DNA of 64,000 nucleotides from Actinomycetota bacterium (GTDB lineage Bacteria; Actinomycetota; Actinomycetes; S36-B12), in assembly GCA_030684515.1 (NCBI GenBank), contig JAUXVJ010000009.1, forward strand, positions 679,517 through 743,516. The letters run 5' to 3'. This document shows, one piece after another, positions 17,258 to 24,758 of the stretch. The first letter of the stretch is position 1. The number at the start of each line of letters is the position of its first letter. A program made the position numbers and the translations under genes. Under the pieces are notes generated by a model that saw only the letters and a list, made by a program, of their open reading frames with translations, was not told the DNA's origin and did no database searches.

Positions 17258-18133
17258 TTAAGCGCGGCCACTTTCATCGTAGCGATCATCGGTCTCCAGC
17301 CAGTTCGCCACAGAGCGGATCTGATTCTCCAAGTCCATCTCGATCACGCCAAGTTCAGCACATGCGCGCATCCACGTGGAGTTGTCAGAGGCGTAACTGG
17401 CGCTCTCATCACTGACGTAGGGCTCGAAGCTGATGCGGGCATCGGGATTCAGCGTGGCTGCAACCGTTTCTGCCAGTTCTCGCATCTCCACAAGCTCGCC
17501 TCCACTCTCGATCACGCCAGAGTCTCCGCGTAGTGCTGTGCGCATGCAGACCTCGATGTAATCGCGCACGCAGATGTAGCGCCGAAAGGTGGGGCGCTCG
17601 GCACGCACAGTGATGTCGCCGCGCAGCGCCTGTTCGATGAGATCAGAGAATGCGTAGTCCTGAGGTCGTCGCACGAATGGGCCAGAGACCGAGTACGCGC
17701 GGCCAACGAGCACTGCGCGTGTGGAGTTGGCGAGCGCAAGACTGGCTTCTTCCTCGGCTCGTTTCAAACGACCATAGGTCGACTCTGGTTCAGTGATCGC
17801 TGCTCCACTGGAGATCGTCACTGCACTCACAACACTTGGCAGTTCAATTGAGCGAAGGAATTGCTGAGTCAGAGTCTCATTGGCCCGTTGATAGGCAGGG
17901 GTGCCCATAGTCGACTCGCGCTCTCGGGTGAGGAAGGCGAAGTTCAAGACGATGGTCGGGGCGAATTCTCGCAAGGTCTGTTCGTGCCAGAGCTGAATGC
18001 CCGGCCGCTCGCGTGAACCTGTGAGGAACAAGGGCACGGTCTGGTCAAGCAGTGCGCGGGCCGTATGGCCAAACCAGCCGCCGGCTCCCAGAATTGCGAT
18101 GCGTGACTGCGGCGGCAGCCAGAGCGGAAGCAA
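17258..18133 (-). CDS. NAD-dependent epimerase/dehydratase-family protein
   Basis: This 291-residue extended SDR has an N-terminal Rossmann motif, IAILGAGGWFGHTARALL, with the spacing of a dinucleotide loop but a non-canonical sequence. SAVTISSGAAIT (catalytic Ser) and TYGRLKRAEEE (Tyr-x3-Lys) follow. Substrate is unknown. It starts with TTG directly after the stop of the NeuB-like gene and ends 11 nt before the TPP gene, so it is in the operon. It could be the reductase of a branched 4-keto sugar, the role played by YerF in yersiniose synthesis, or an epimerase for the NeuB pathway. Confidence 0.75.
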   Translation of the reverse strand: MLPLWLPPQSRIAILGAGGWFGHTARALLDQTVPLFLTGSRERPGIQLWHEQTLREFAPTIVLNFAFLTRERESTMGTPAYQRANETLTQQFLRSIELPSVVSAVTISSGAAITEPESTYGRLKRAEEEASLALANSTRAVLVGRAYSVSGPFVRRPQDYAFSDLIEQALRGDITVRAERPTFRRYICVRDYIEVCMRTALRGDSGVIESGGELVEMRELAETVAATLNPDARISFEPYVSDESASYASDNSTWMRACAELGVIEMDLENQIRSVANWLETDDRYDESGRA

Positions 18134-19249
18134 TCAGAATCCCCGATTCATGATCAGGTCGCGCAGTGTGGGGTTGCTCGAATATGGGCCGTCGATGTGA
18201 TCAATGGTGAGTGGCTGGTGTGCATCGATTCCAGCAGTCAGCGTGATGCCGTTGATGATCTCGCGAACTGAGAGCTGGCCCTTGCGCAAGGGGATGGCCA
18301 TGTAGAAGTCCTCCTCGAAGGAGTGCTTGCCCAGCACGTAGCCTGGCTCCAGAGGGCGCTTGGCGTAGATGCCGCGCACCAGCGCGTCCAAGTACTCGAT
18401 CTCGCGCTTGGGCAGCACCCGCCGTTCGGTGTCCGAACCGCCGCACATCTCCTGCGCCTTGTGAAATGCCTTGAACCAGGTGTCGGCCTGCTCGGGAAGC
18501 GTGCAGTATGGCGAGACCGGAATGCCATCGGCATCGATGTCAATGTGCCGTTCCCAGGTGCGTGCGCCCTTGGCGTAGGAGATCAGCATCGACGAAGTCC
18601 AGTCCTGAAACTCATGAGTCGAAAGGCCGATGACGTGATCGGGATACCGCGAGCGCAGGTAGTCGATCTGGTTCAGTTCCAGTTCATCATCCTGCGAGGG
18701 ATACAGCGAGACGCAATGGTTGAGTGCAAGCGGAATCTCGCGCCGCTCGAAGAAGGCGACCAACTGATCGAGGTTCTGCTCCGAGGCTCCACCGGTTGAG
18801 ACGATGACCGGCTTTCGCGTGGCGGCGACAGCCTCAAGCAGCGGCCAGTCGTTGACATCGGAGGAAGCGATCTTGATGAGCGGAAAGTCGAACTCCACGC
18901 ACAGGTCCACACTTGCCTCGTCGAATGGGGTTGCCATCGGAATGCAGCCGACGTTGCGGATCTCGTCCACAAGCGCAGCGAGGTCCTCCTTGGACAATCG
19001 GGTCTGCTCAGTCTTACTGATGTAACGGATATCCTGACTGCCAGCGAACTCCGGGTGAATGAACTGGTCGACATCGCGGAATTGCAGCTTGATTGCGGCC
19101 TTCACATTGTTGTGGCGCACAATCGCTCCGAATTCACGAATGATGCGCAGGCCTCGCTCGCGGCTGCCCCAGTGATTGTTCGCGAGTTCGAGAATGAACA
19201 GATTGCCGAAGATGCGCATGCCGCTGGCGCGGGACTCCCGATCTGACAT
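18134..19249 (-). CDS. NeuB-family nonulosonate (sialic acid-like) synthase
   Basis: This 371-residue enzyme should condense phosphoenolpyruvate with an aldose, as in sialic, legionaminic or pseudaminic acid synthesis. The TIM barrel is marked by ILELANNHWGS, AAIKLQFRD, PMATPFDEASVDL, LIKIASSDVNDWPLL, VIVSTGGAS, LNHCVSLYPS and IGLSTHEF. A C-terminal SAF/antifreeze-like domain follows (LGKHSFEEDFYMAIPLRKGQ). I chose the ATG at 19249, preceded by GGGGA; a TTG at 19276 and an ATG at 19219 are alternatives. It is the first gene of the six-gene operon. No CMP-nonulosonate cytidylyltransferase (NeuA) and no UDP-GlcNAc epimerase of the NeuC type are in the window, so the substrate and activation route are open. 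Confidence 0.85.
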   Translation of the reverse strand: MSDRESRASGMRIFGNLFILELANNHWGSRERGLRIIREFGAIVRHNNVKAAIKLQFRDVDQFIHPEFAGSQDIRYISKTEQTRLSKEDLAALVDEIRNVGCIPMATPFDEASVDLCVEFDFPLIKIASSDVNDWPLLEAVAATRKPVIVSTGGASEQNLDQLVAFFERREIPLALNHCVSLYPSQDDELELNQIDYLRSRYPDHVIGLSTHEFQDWTSSMLISYAKGARTWERHIDIDADGIPVSPYCTLPEQADTWFKAFHKAQEMCGGSDTERRVLPKREIEYLDALVRGIYAKRPLEPGYVLGKHSFEEDFYMAIPLRKGQLSVREIINGITLTAGIDAHQPLTIDHIDGPYSSNPTLRDLIMNRGF

Positions 19250-19298
19250 GCGATCCCCAATGTGTGTGGTGGCCAAGCGGCGAACAGTTCAGTCGGAA

Positions 19299-19304
19299 AG
19301 TCTA
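19299..19304 (-). promoter_or_regulatory. Possible -10 box for the NeuB-led operon
   Basis: TAGACT on the minus strand fits TAnnnT and lies about 50 nt before the proposed NeuB start, in the divergent gap with the HAD gene. No clear -35 is seen. Confidence 0.3.
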
Positions 19305-19391
19305 GGCCCGGTATGGCGATTACGGTGAGTCATGGGTGACCACTATTCGATAGCGTCGTGAGTACTGATGCGAGAGGTCTGAGAACACACC

Positions 19392-20060
19392 ATGACGAGC
19401 CAGGACATTCGTGAGCTCTTGCGATCAGCTGAAAGCAATCGTGCGGCTCTCTTTGACCTGGATGGCACCCTGGTGGACTCAGTGGCAGACATCGCGCTTG
19501 CGCTCAACACCACCCTGCGAGCACGGTCGTTGCCGGAGATGTCCATGGCGGAGTTGGACGCTCTCATGGGGCATCCGATTGCTCTGATTCTGTCCAATGC
19601 AGGAATCGAACACGATCTGGACGAAGCCGTGGTGGAATTTCGTTCGACGCTGGTAGACGTCATGGGCACTCACTCGACCGTGCTGCCTGGGGTGGTCGAG
19701 GTCTTGAACATCTTGCAGGCTCGCGGGTGGCAACTTGGTGTGGCCACCAACAAGCCAAAGCACCTGGCCGATTTGGCCCTGCAGCGTGCGGGCCTTGCCG
19801 ACTGGTTCAAAGTGATCGTCGGCGCCCAGAGTCTTGCACCCAAGCCGAGTGCGGCAATTCCTGAAGCCTGTCTTGCTGAGCTTGATTGCACTGGTGGCGT
19901 GATGATCGGGGACACCCGGATGGATATCGAGGCTGGTCACGCAGCAGGTCTGGCCACCATCGGCATCTCAGCTCGTGCTCAGGAGCGCGAAGCGATGCGG
20001 TCGGTCGGCGCGAATCTGACACTGACGTCGATGGCAGAACTGCTCGATTTACTCGGTTAG
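19392..20060 (+). CDS. HAD-superfamily phosphatase (Gph-like)
   Basis: This is a 222-residue HAD hydrolase. Motif I is ALFDLDGTLVDSVADI (two catalytic Asp), motif II is GVATNKP, and the motif III/IV region is KPSAAIPEACL...MIGDTRMDIEAGHAAG. A helical cap lies between motifs I and II, as in phosphoglycolate and sugar-phosphate phosphatases. It is divergent from the NeuB-led operon. It could dephosphorylate a nonulosonate-9-phosphate or another sugar-phosphate intermediate of that pathway, but the housekeeping phosphoglycolate role cannot be excluded. Confidence 0.85.
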   Translation: MTSQDIRELLRSAESNRAALFDLDGTLVDSVADIALALNTTLRARSLPEMSMAELDALMGHPIALILSNAGIEHDLDEAVVEFRSTLVDVMGTHSTVLPGVVEVLNILQARGWQLGVATNKPKHLADLALQRAGLADWFKVIVGAQSLAPKPSAAIPEACLAELDCTGGVMIGDTRMDIEAGHAAGLATIGISARAQEREAMRSVGANLTLTSMAELLDLLG

Positions 20061-20116
20061 TTCGCCTTCGGGGCAGGCTTGGCACTACGCGTCCCCTCCA
20101 AATGCGAAGATTGCGT

Positions 20117-21535
20117 ATGCAGGAATCCTTTCAGGTGCTGGTGGCCTGCTCCGCCAATGTCTGTCGCTCGCCATTGGCTGCCAGCATCATCCGCGCGGAA
20201 GTCGGCGAATTGGGCTCCGCGGTCTATGTCAATTGGGCTGGCACCTACGCGGCGGTGGGCGATGCCATGTGCTCGCAGGCAGCTGCATATCTTGGCCACG
20301 TCGGCGCGGTCGGCAGTTCACGGCAGATCACGGCTCCGCTGCTGATGAGCGCTGATCTCCTGCTCACTGCGGACCGCTCTCAACGAGCGTGGCTGGCGCG
20401 GATGAATCCGGCATCGCGCCCGCGCACGTTTACCTTGCGCCAGGGCGCACGACTCGCCTCCGGGGTAACGCAGCAACTCGCCGCTGGATTCCTTCCCTTG
20501 GGTAGCCCGCCGCTGCCTGAGAATCTGCACGACCGCCTTATGTGGCTGGTCAGTGAGATGGATGCGGCTCGTGGTTCGCACGCTTTCTGGGATCCGCATG
20601 CCGATGACATTGAGGATCTGCACAGCGAGGACGACCATCGCGCGACCCTTGACGAGGTGGCTCAGGCATCCACCGAGCTTGCTCGAGCCTTCATGTTCGT
20701 TGCCACAGTCGATCCGGCGTCAGTGGACTCCACACATGGGTCGACGGCAACTGAGGAGCAGCAGACTTGGGAGAGTCCCGGGGTTGACCTGGCCCGTAAG
20801 ACCTGGATCTCACGCCTGTTTGGTCGGCGGCCCCTGCGCACATCGCAAGAACTTCAAGAGTGGGTGCCAGGGGAGCATCTGGGGGAGATCTCCTCGTCCA
20901 CCCCGACCTACAGTCACATCCTCTTGACCCCACATTCAGAGATCGAACAGCATTTGCAGCGCGCACTCGCGCACGCGGATCTGCACTCGTCCAAGAGTTT
21001 TCCGGCAATCGTGCTGGTTACCAGCGCACGTGAGGGGGCCGGAAAGACCGCAGCAGCTATCAGCCTGGCCACCGGTTTCGCGCAAGCTGGACGCTCAGTT
21101 GTGCTCGTCGACGCGGACCTGCGCGAGTCCAAGGTGAGCAGTTACTTGGGGCTGGAGCCAGAGGTCGGCCTGCCAGATGTGATCGCGGGGATGGTCCCAG
21201 TGGCCGAGGCACTGATGACCTGGCGTCGAGGATTGTTGCAGGTGCTCACCTGCGGCCCTCGCACCCCAGAACCTGGCGCACTGTTGGAATCGACACGCTT
21301 TCGCACGCTGATGGCGGAGCTCAGAAATGAGTTCGAGATGGTCATTGTGAACGCACCGCCAGTGTGCGAATGGAGCGATGCAATCCAGTTGGCCTCTGTT
21401 TCTGACGGCACAGTCTTGGTTGCGGCGCGTGGGCGGACTCGCCGCAAGGACGCTATGCAGGCTGCGGCTGATCTGCGCGTCAGCAAGGCCAATCTCTTGG
21501 GCACGATCATGACAGTGGCACCAGCCTCGCATTGA
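20117..21535 (+). CDS. Fused low-molecular-weight tyrosine phosphatase / BY-kinase-like ATPase
   Basis: I read 472 residues from ATG 20117. Residues 5-165 are a low-molecular-weight protein tyrosine phosphatase: the C-x5-R loop is CSANVCRS (Cys11, Arg17) and a C-terminal DP element is present in FWDPHADD. A linker of about 100 residues follows. Residues from about 290 to the end are a ParA/CpsD-like ATPase: Walker A in TSAREGAGKTAAAISLA, Walker A' in VVLVDADLRESKV and a Walker B-like VIVNAPP. No Wzz domain, no membrane helix and no C-terminal tyrosine cluster are seen. Wzb-type phosphatases and Wzc-type kinases usually come from separate adjacent genes, so this is a single-chain fusion. It probably regulates export or chain length of the glycan made by the downstream genes. 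The open frame extends upstream to 19886 but that part overlaps the HAD gene. Confidence 0.82.
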   Translation: MQESFQVLVACSANVCRSPLAASIIRAEVGELGSAVYVNWAGTYAAVGDAMCSQAAAYLGHVGAVGSSRQITAPLLMSADLLLTADRSQRAWLARMNPASRPRTFTLRQGARLASGVTQQLAAGFLPLGSPPLPENLHDRLMWLVSEMDAARGSHAFWDPHADDIEDLHSEDDHRATLDEVAQASTELARAFMFVATVDPASVDSTHGSTATEEQQTWESPGVDLARKTWISRLFGRRPLRTSQELQEWVPGEHLGEISSSTPTYSHILLTPHSEIEQHLQRALAHADLHSSKSFPAIVLVTSAREGAGKTAAAISLATGFAQAGRSVVLVDADLRESKVSSYLGLEPEVGLPDVIAGMVPVAEALMTWRRGLLQVLTCGPRTPEPGALLESTRFRTLMAELRNEFEMVIVNAPPVCEWSDAIQLASVSDGTVLVAARGRTRRKDAMQAAADLRVSKANLLGTIMTVAPASH

Positions 21536-21578
21536 TCGAACGGTGTGACGGGCAGTGCTGCTGCGCCGTCAAACAGTT

Positions 21579-22373
21579 CTATCGTGCGGCCTGCACAGCT
21601 CTGAGAGCATCCAGTTCGGTGGCTGCGCGAAATACCTGCTGAAGCTGCTTCGGACCGTGGGGGAATGCCTCGGAGTAGCTGACCTCCGGAGTGTGGGTAC
21701 AGGTCTGTCGTCCCAGCGTTGCCACCAAGCCCAAATCATCGGTGGTAAGCCAGACCAGCATCTGCTCACGCCCTGATCCCGTGATGGTCCGGTAGTCCAA
21801 AACCGCGCTCATCGATTCAAATGCGTAGGCCAGGCGATACACATCGCCAGTCCACGCATACGAGGGGGCTCCAGCTGCCGACGACACTTGAAACGCCTGC
21901 TCGATGGAACCTGCGGCTTGAGCTTCGTTTGCTGGCACGACATCGTCGATGAGCCAGACCGTGCGCGGGCCTGCCGCGGCCATGGAGTTCCACACATCGC
22001 GGGCGGTCTGCTCAAAGGTGTGCAGACCGTCCAGAAAGATCACGTCGTAGGGCTTTGATTGGGGGCCCTGTGCGAAGAAGGCATCCGAAGTCATGCGGTG
22101 AATCGACTCGCCACAGCGTCTGCGCGCGAAGTACTGCGGGCTGGGATCCACGCCGTCCTTGTGATCGAACTGCACTGCGGAGAAGGTGTGCCCCTTCCAG
22201 ATGCCGATCTCCAGATAGCGGGTAGGCGCATCGAACAAGGACTCGAGCATTTGCACACGACGAATGGAGGCCACGCTCGTGCCTGGCCTTGGAGCACCGA
22301 TAATCGCGTTCCTCATCTGGCGGGCGTAGCCCAGGTAGCGCTCCGCTCGCGCATTGGCCGGCGGCTTGATCAC
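21579..22373 (-). CDS. Class I SAM-dependent methyltransferase (Methyltransf_24 type)
   Basis: This encodes 264 residues from GTG 22373. The SAM-binding motif I is RYLEIGIWKGHTFSAV. An acidic loop follows in KDGVDPSP, and VIFLDGLHTFEQTARD and LIDDVVP are characteristic of glycan-locus methyltransferases with a catalytic metal or His. It probably O-methylates a sugar of the surface polysaccharide. It is divergent from the nucleotide-sugar dehydrogenase. The start codon is preceded by a TATGAT box rather than a ribosome binding site. Confidence 0.8.
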   Translation of the reverse strand: MIKPPANARAERYLGYARQMRNAIIGAPRPGTSVASIRRVQMLESLFDAPTRYLEIGIWKGHTFSAVQFDHKDGVDPSPQYFARRRCGESIHRMTSDAFFAQGPQSKPYDVIFLDGLHTFEQTARDVWNSMAAAGPRTVWLIDDVVPANEAQAAGSIEQAFQVSSAAGAPSYAWTGDVYRLAYAFESMSAVLDYRTITGSGREQMLVWLTTDDLGLVATLGRQTCTHTPEVSYSEAFPHGPKQLQQVFRAATELDALRAVQAAR

Positions 22374-22379
22374 TGCGAA

Positions 22380-22385
22380 ATCATA
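22380..22385 (-). promoter_or_regulatory. -10 box six bases before the GTG of the methyltransferase (leaderless type)
   Basis: TATGAT, six bases, then GTG 22373 on the minus strand. Transcription from this box would start at or next to the start codon. No ribosome binding site and no obvious -35 are present. Confidence 0.5.
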
Positions 22386-22456
22386 GGGGCGTGAGGCAAG
22401 GACATCCTTGGACCTGTCGGTAGTCTTGCTGATCCAGCAACTATGAGCGGGGGCCA

Positions 22457-23740
22457 GTGGACAAGCAACGAGTTGCTGTCTTGGGCTTGGGGTATGTGGG
22501 CCTGCCCCTCATTCGTGCCTGCATCAATGCCGGACATGAGGTCATTGCTTTCGATATCAATGCTGAAGTCTCGTCCGGTCTGGCCGCGGGCGTCTCCCAT
22601 GTCGATGATGTGTCCGATGGCGAGGTAGCCGATTGGCTGTTGCGCGGCTTCACACCGACATCGGTTTCGGCGGACCTCAACGATGTTGATGTGTTCGTCA
22701 TCTGTGTGCCGACGCCCTTGTCGATTGAAGGCGAACCGGATCTCAGCGCTGTTGAGAGCGCCACCTCGATCATCGCCGAGCATTTGCAGGCATCGCGCCA
22801 CTCACTGGTCGTGCTGGAATCCACGACGTATCCGGGGACAACCGAAGAGATCGTCAAGCCGATTCTTGAAAGCGGCGGCTTGATCGCGGGCAGAGACTTC
22901 TTCCTCGCCTTCAGCCCGGAGCGGATAGACCCCGGCAATGCGATCTGGAGTTTTGAGAACACGCCCAAGGTGGTGGGCGGGTTCACAGCTGGCTGCGCAG
23001 ATCGAGCTGAGGCGTTCTACTCGTCACTGACATCAAGGGTCGTGCGAACCAAGGGGCTGAAGGAAGCCGAGATGGCCAAGCTTCTGGAGAACACCTACCG
23101 CCACGTGAACATCGCACTGGTCAATGAACTGTCAAAGGTCAGTCACCTGCTGGGCATCGACTTCTGGGATGTCATCGCTGCTGCCGAGACCAAGCCGCAT
23201 GGCTTCCAGGCCTTTCGCCCAGGACCTGGTGTCGGCGGGCACTGCATCCCCATTGACCCGAACTATCTCGGGCATCGAGTGCGCGCTGAACTGGGACAGT
23301 CCCTGCGCTTCGTTGAACTTGCGCAGGAGATCAACGCCAGCATGCCCGAATATGTCGCACATCGGGTTGCTGAACTGTTCGCCAACAGTGGGCAATCCCT
23401 CGACGGTGCCACGGTGCTGTTGCTAGGTGTGACCTACAAGCCCGATATTGCTGATGTGCGCGAGAGCCCAGCGGTCGGGGTTGCGCGCGCACTTCGCGGC
23501 CTGGGGGCGTCGGTGATCTATCACGACGAGCATGTGGATCACTGGCAGGTGGATGGGCTGGATGTTCCGCGCACCCGCGAGCTCAGCACGAGCCAGCAGG
23601 TTGATTGCACAGTGCTGCTGCAGACGCATCGTGAGTATCTGGCTGCGATCGACGAGATCAAGTCGGATTTGATGCTGGATACCCAAGGCCGGATAGGACA
23701 AATCGACAGCTCGCGCGCAAGTTCATGGTCGACTCTCTAG
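22457..23740 (+). CDS. Nucleotide-sugar dehydrogenase (UDP-HexNAc 6-dehydrogenase, WecC/WbpA type)
   Basis: This 427-residue enzyme oxidises C6 of a UDP-sugar in two NAD-dependent steps to a uronic acid. The N-terminal Rossmann motif is VAVLGLGYVGLPL. SPERIDPGN, EAEMAKLLENTYRHVNIALVNE and the catalytic-cysteine motif GVGGHCIPIDPNYL are all present. The C-terminal domain has GVTYKPDIADVRESPA. The HCIPxDP form and overall layout fit UDP-N-acetylhexosamine dehydrogenases better than UDP-glucose dehydrogenases. The GTG start follows a G-rich GAGCGGGGG site. It heads a plus-strand run that continues to the GT10 gene, and overlaps the next gene by 16 bp. Confidence 0.92.
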   Translation: MDKQRVAVLGLGYVGLPLIRACINAGHEVIAFDINAEVSSGLAAGVSHVDDVSDGEVADWLLRGFTPTSVSADLNDVDVFVICVPTPLSIEGEPDLSAVESATSIIAEHLQASRHSLVVLESTTYPGTTEEIVKPILESGGLIAGRDFFLAFSPERIDPGNAIWSFENTPKVVGGFTAGCADRAEAFYSSLTSRVVRTKGLKEAEMAKLLENTYRHVNIALVNELSKVSHLLGIDFWDVIAAAETKPHGFQAFRPGPGVGGHCIPIDPNYLGHRVRAELGQSLRFVELAQEINASMPEYVAHRVAELFANSGQSLDGATVLLLGVTYKPDIADVRESPAVGVARALRGLGASVIYHDEHVDHWQVDGLDVPRTRELSTSQQVDCTVLLQTHREYLAAIDEIKSDLMLDTQGRIGQIDSSRASSWSTL

Positions 23741-24696
23741 GTACGCCGCCGCCTATCCTGCTTCTGGTCTTCAACCGGCCAGAGCAGACACAGCAGGCGA
23801 TCAACGCGATCCTGCGTGAAAGACCGAGTCGGGTCTATGTCAGCGGAGACGGACCCCGCGCGCATGTGCCAGCCGACCAGCAGGGTGTGGAGCGGGTGTG
23901 GGATCTGATTCATGCAACGCCATGGGACTGCGAGCTCATTGAACGGCGAATCAACAGCAATGTGGGATGCGGTAGCGCTGTGCGAAGCGCCCTTGACTGG
24001 TTCTTTGAGCATGAGGCCTACGGCTTCATCGTGGAGGACGATGTCGAATTGGCCCCGGGGGCCTTGGCCTTGGCAACCCACCTGTTCGATGTCGGAGCGC
24101 GCGATCCGCACGTTGGCAACATCACGGTGTTCAACACTGTTCCTGAGCGACATCTCTCGCATCCACAGGCCAGCTATCGTCGCTCGCTGTTCTCCGCCTC
24201 GCAAGGATGGGGAACGTGGGCCAAGACCTGGCGGGCGTGTCCGCAGACCCCTGAGCATTGGCGATCCTGGTTGCCCGAGTCAGCGTTGACCCAGCTGGGC
24301 GGAGTGGAACTCATGCGGCGCTGGTCAGGCATCCTGGATCGCGATGTCCTGGCGCATCAGCATCCAACGGACTTCACCTGGGACTTCACCTGGCAGGCGC
24401 ATCTGTGGGCAACGCAGCCAATCAGTCTGGTGTCCAATGTCAATCTCATCCGCAACACAGGCTTCAGCAGTGACGCCACATTTTCAGCTGATGTGCCCAA
24501 GTGGTGGCCGATGGAAAGCGGCACGTGGAGTGAACCCTTCATTGCTCCGCCCACCAGTGATCGCGACACTCGCGCAGATCGGTGGGAGGGACGCAGTCGT
24601 TATGCGATCTCCAGGTGGTATTCCATCCGACGATCCCTTGCTGAGCGGCTGCCAGGCCTCACTGCCCGCTATCGAAAGTTCCGTTTTGAGGATTAG
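23725..24696 (+). CDS. Glycosyltransferase, GT-A fold (family 2-like)
   Basis: This 323-residue protein begins ILLLVFNRPEQTQQAINAIL, a typical first strand of sugar transferases in glycan loci, and carries an acidic metal site in YGFIVEDDVELAPG. FSASQGWGTWAKTWR and FTWDFTWQAHLWA form the acceptor half. Similar proteins are annotated as family-2 or GNT-I-like glycosyltransferases. It starts 16 bp inside the dehydrogenase gene, so it is translationally coupled. No membrane segment is seen; it should act on the cytoplasmic face. Donor and linkage are unknown. Confidence 0.8.
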   Translation: MVDSLGTPPPILLLVFNRPEQTQQAINAILRERPSRVYVSGDGPRAHVPADQQGVERVWDLIHATPWDCELIERRINSNVGCGSAVRSALDWFFEHEAYGFIVEDDVELAPGALALATHLFDVGARDPHVGNITVFNTVPERHLSHPQASYRRSLFSASQGWGTWAKTWRACPQTPEHWRSWLPESALTQLGGVELMRRWSGILDRDVLAHQHPTDFTWDFTWQAHLWATQPISLVSNVNLIRNTGFSSDATFSADVPKWWPMESGTWSEPFIAPPTSDRDTRADRWEGRSRYAISRWYSIRRSLAERLPGLTARYRKFRFED

Positions 24697-24746
24697 TCCG
24701 CTGCTCAGCCTGGAGTTGTGACCCGGGTTCGGACCAGGCTCGCCGA

Positions 24747-24752
24747 TAGTCT
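24747..24752 (+). promoter_or_regulatory. -10 box six bases before the ATG of the ABC transporter (leaderless type)
   Basis: TAGTCT, six bases, then ATG 24759. It fits TAnnnT with leaderless spacing, and no ribosome binding site precedes the ATG. Confidence 0.45.
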
Positions 24753-24758
24753 TGACCT

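Noticed and set aside
19886..20116. N-terminal extension of the phosphatase/kinase frame
   Set aside because: It overlaps the 3' part of the HAD gene in another frame and reads as Arg/Gly/His-rich noise. The PTP domain begins at 20117.
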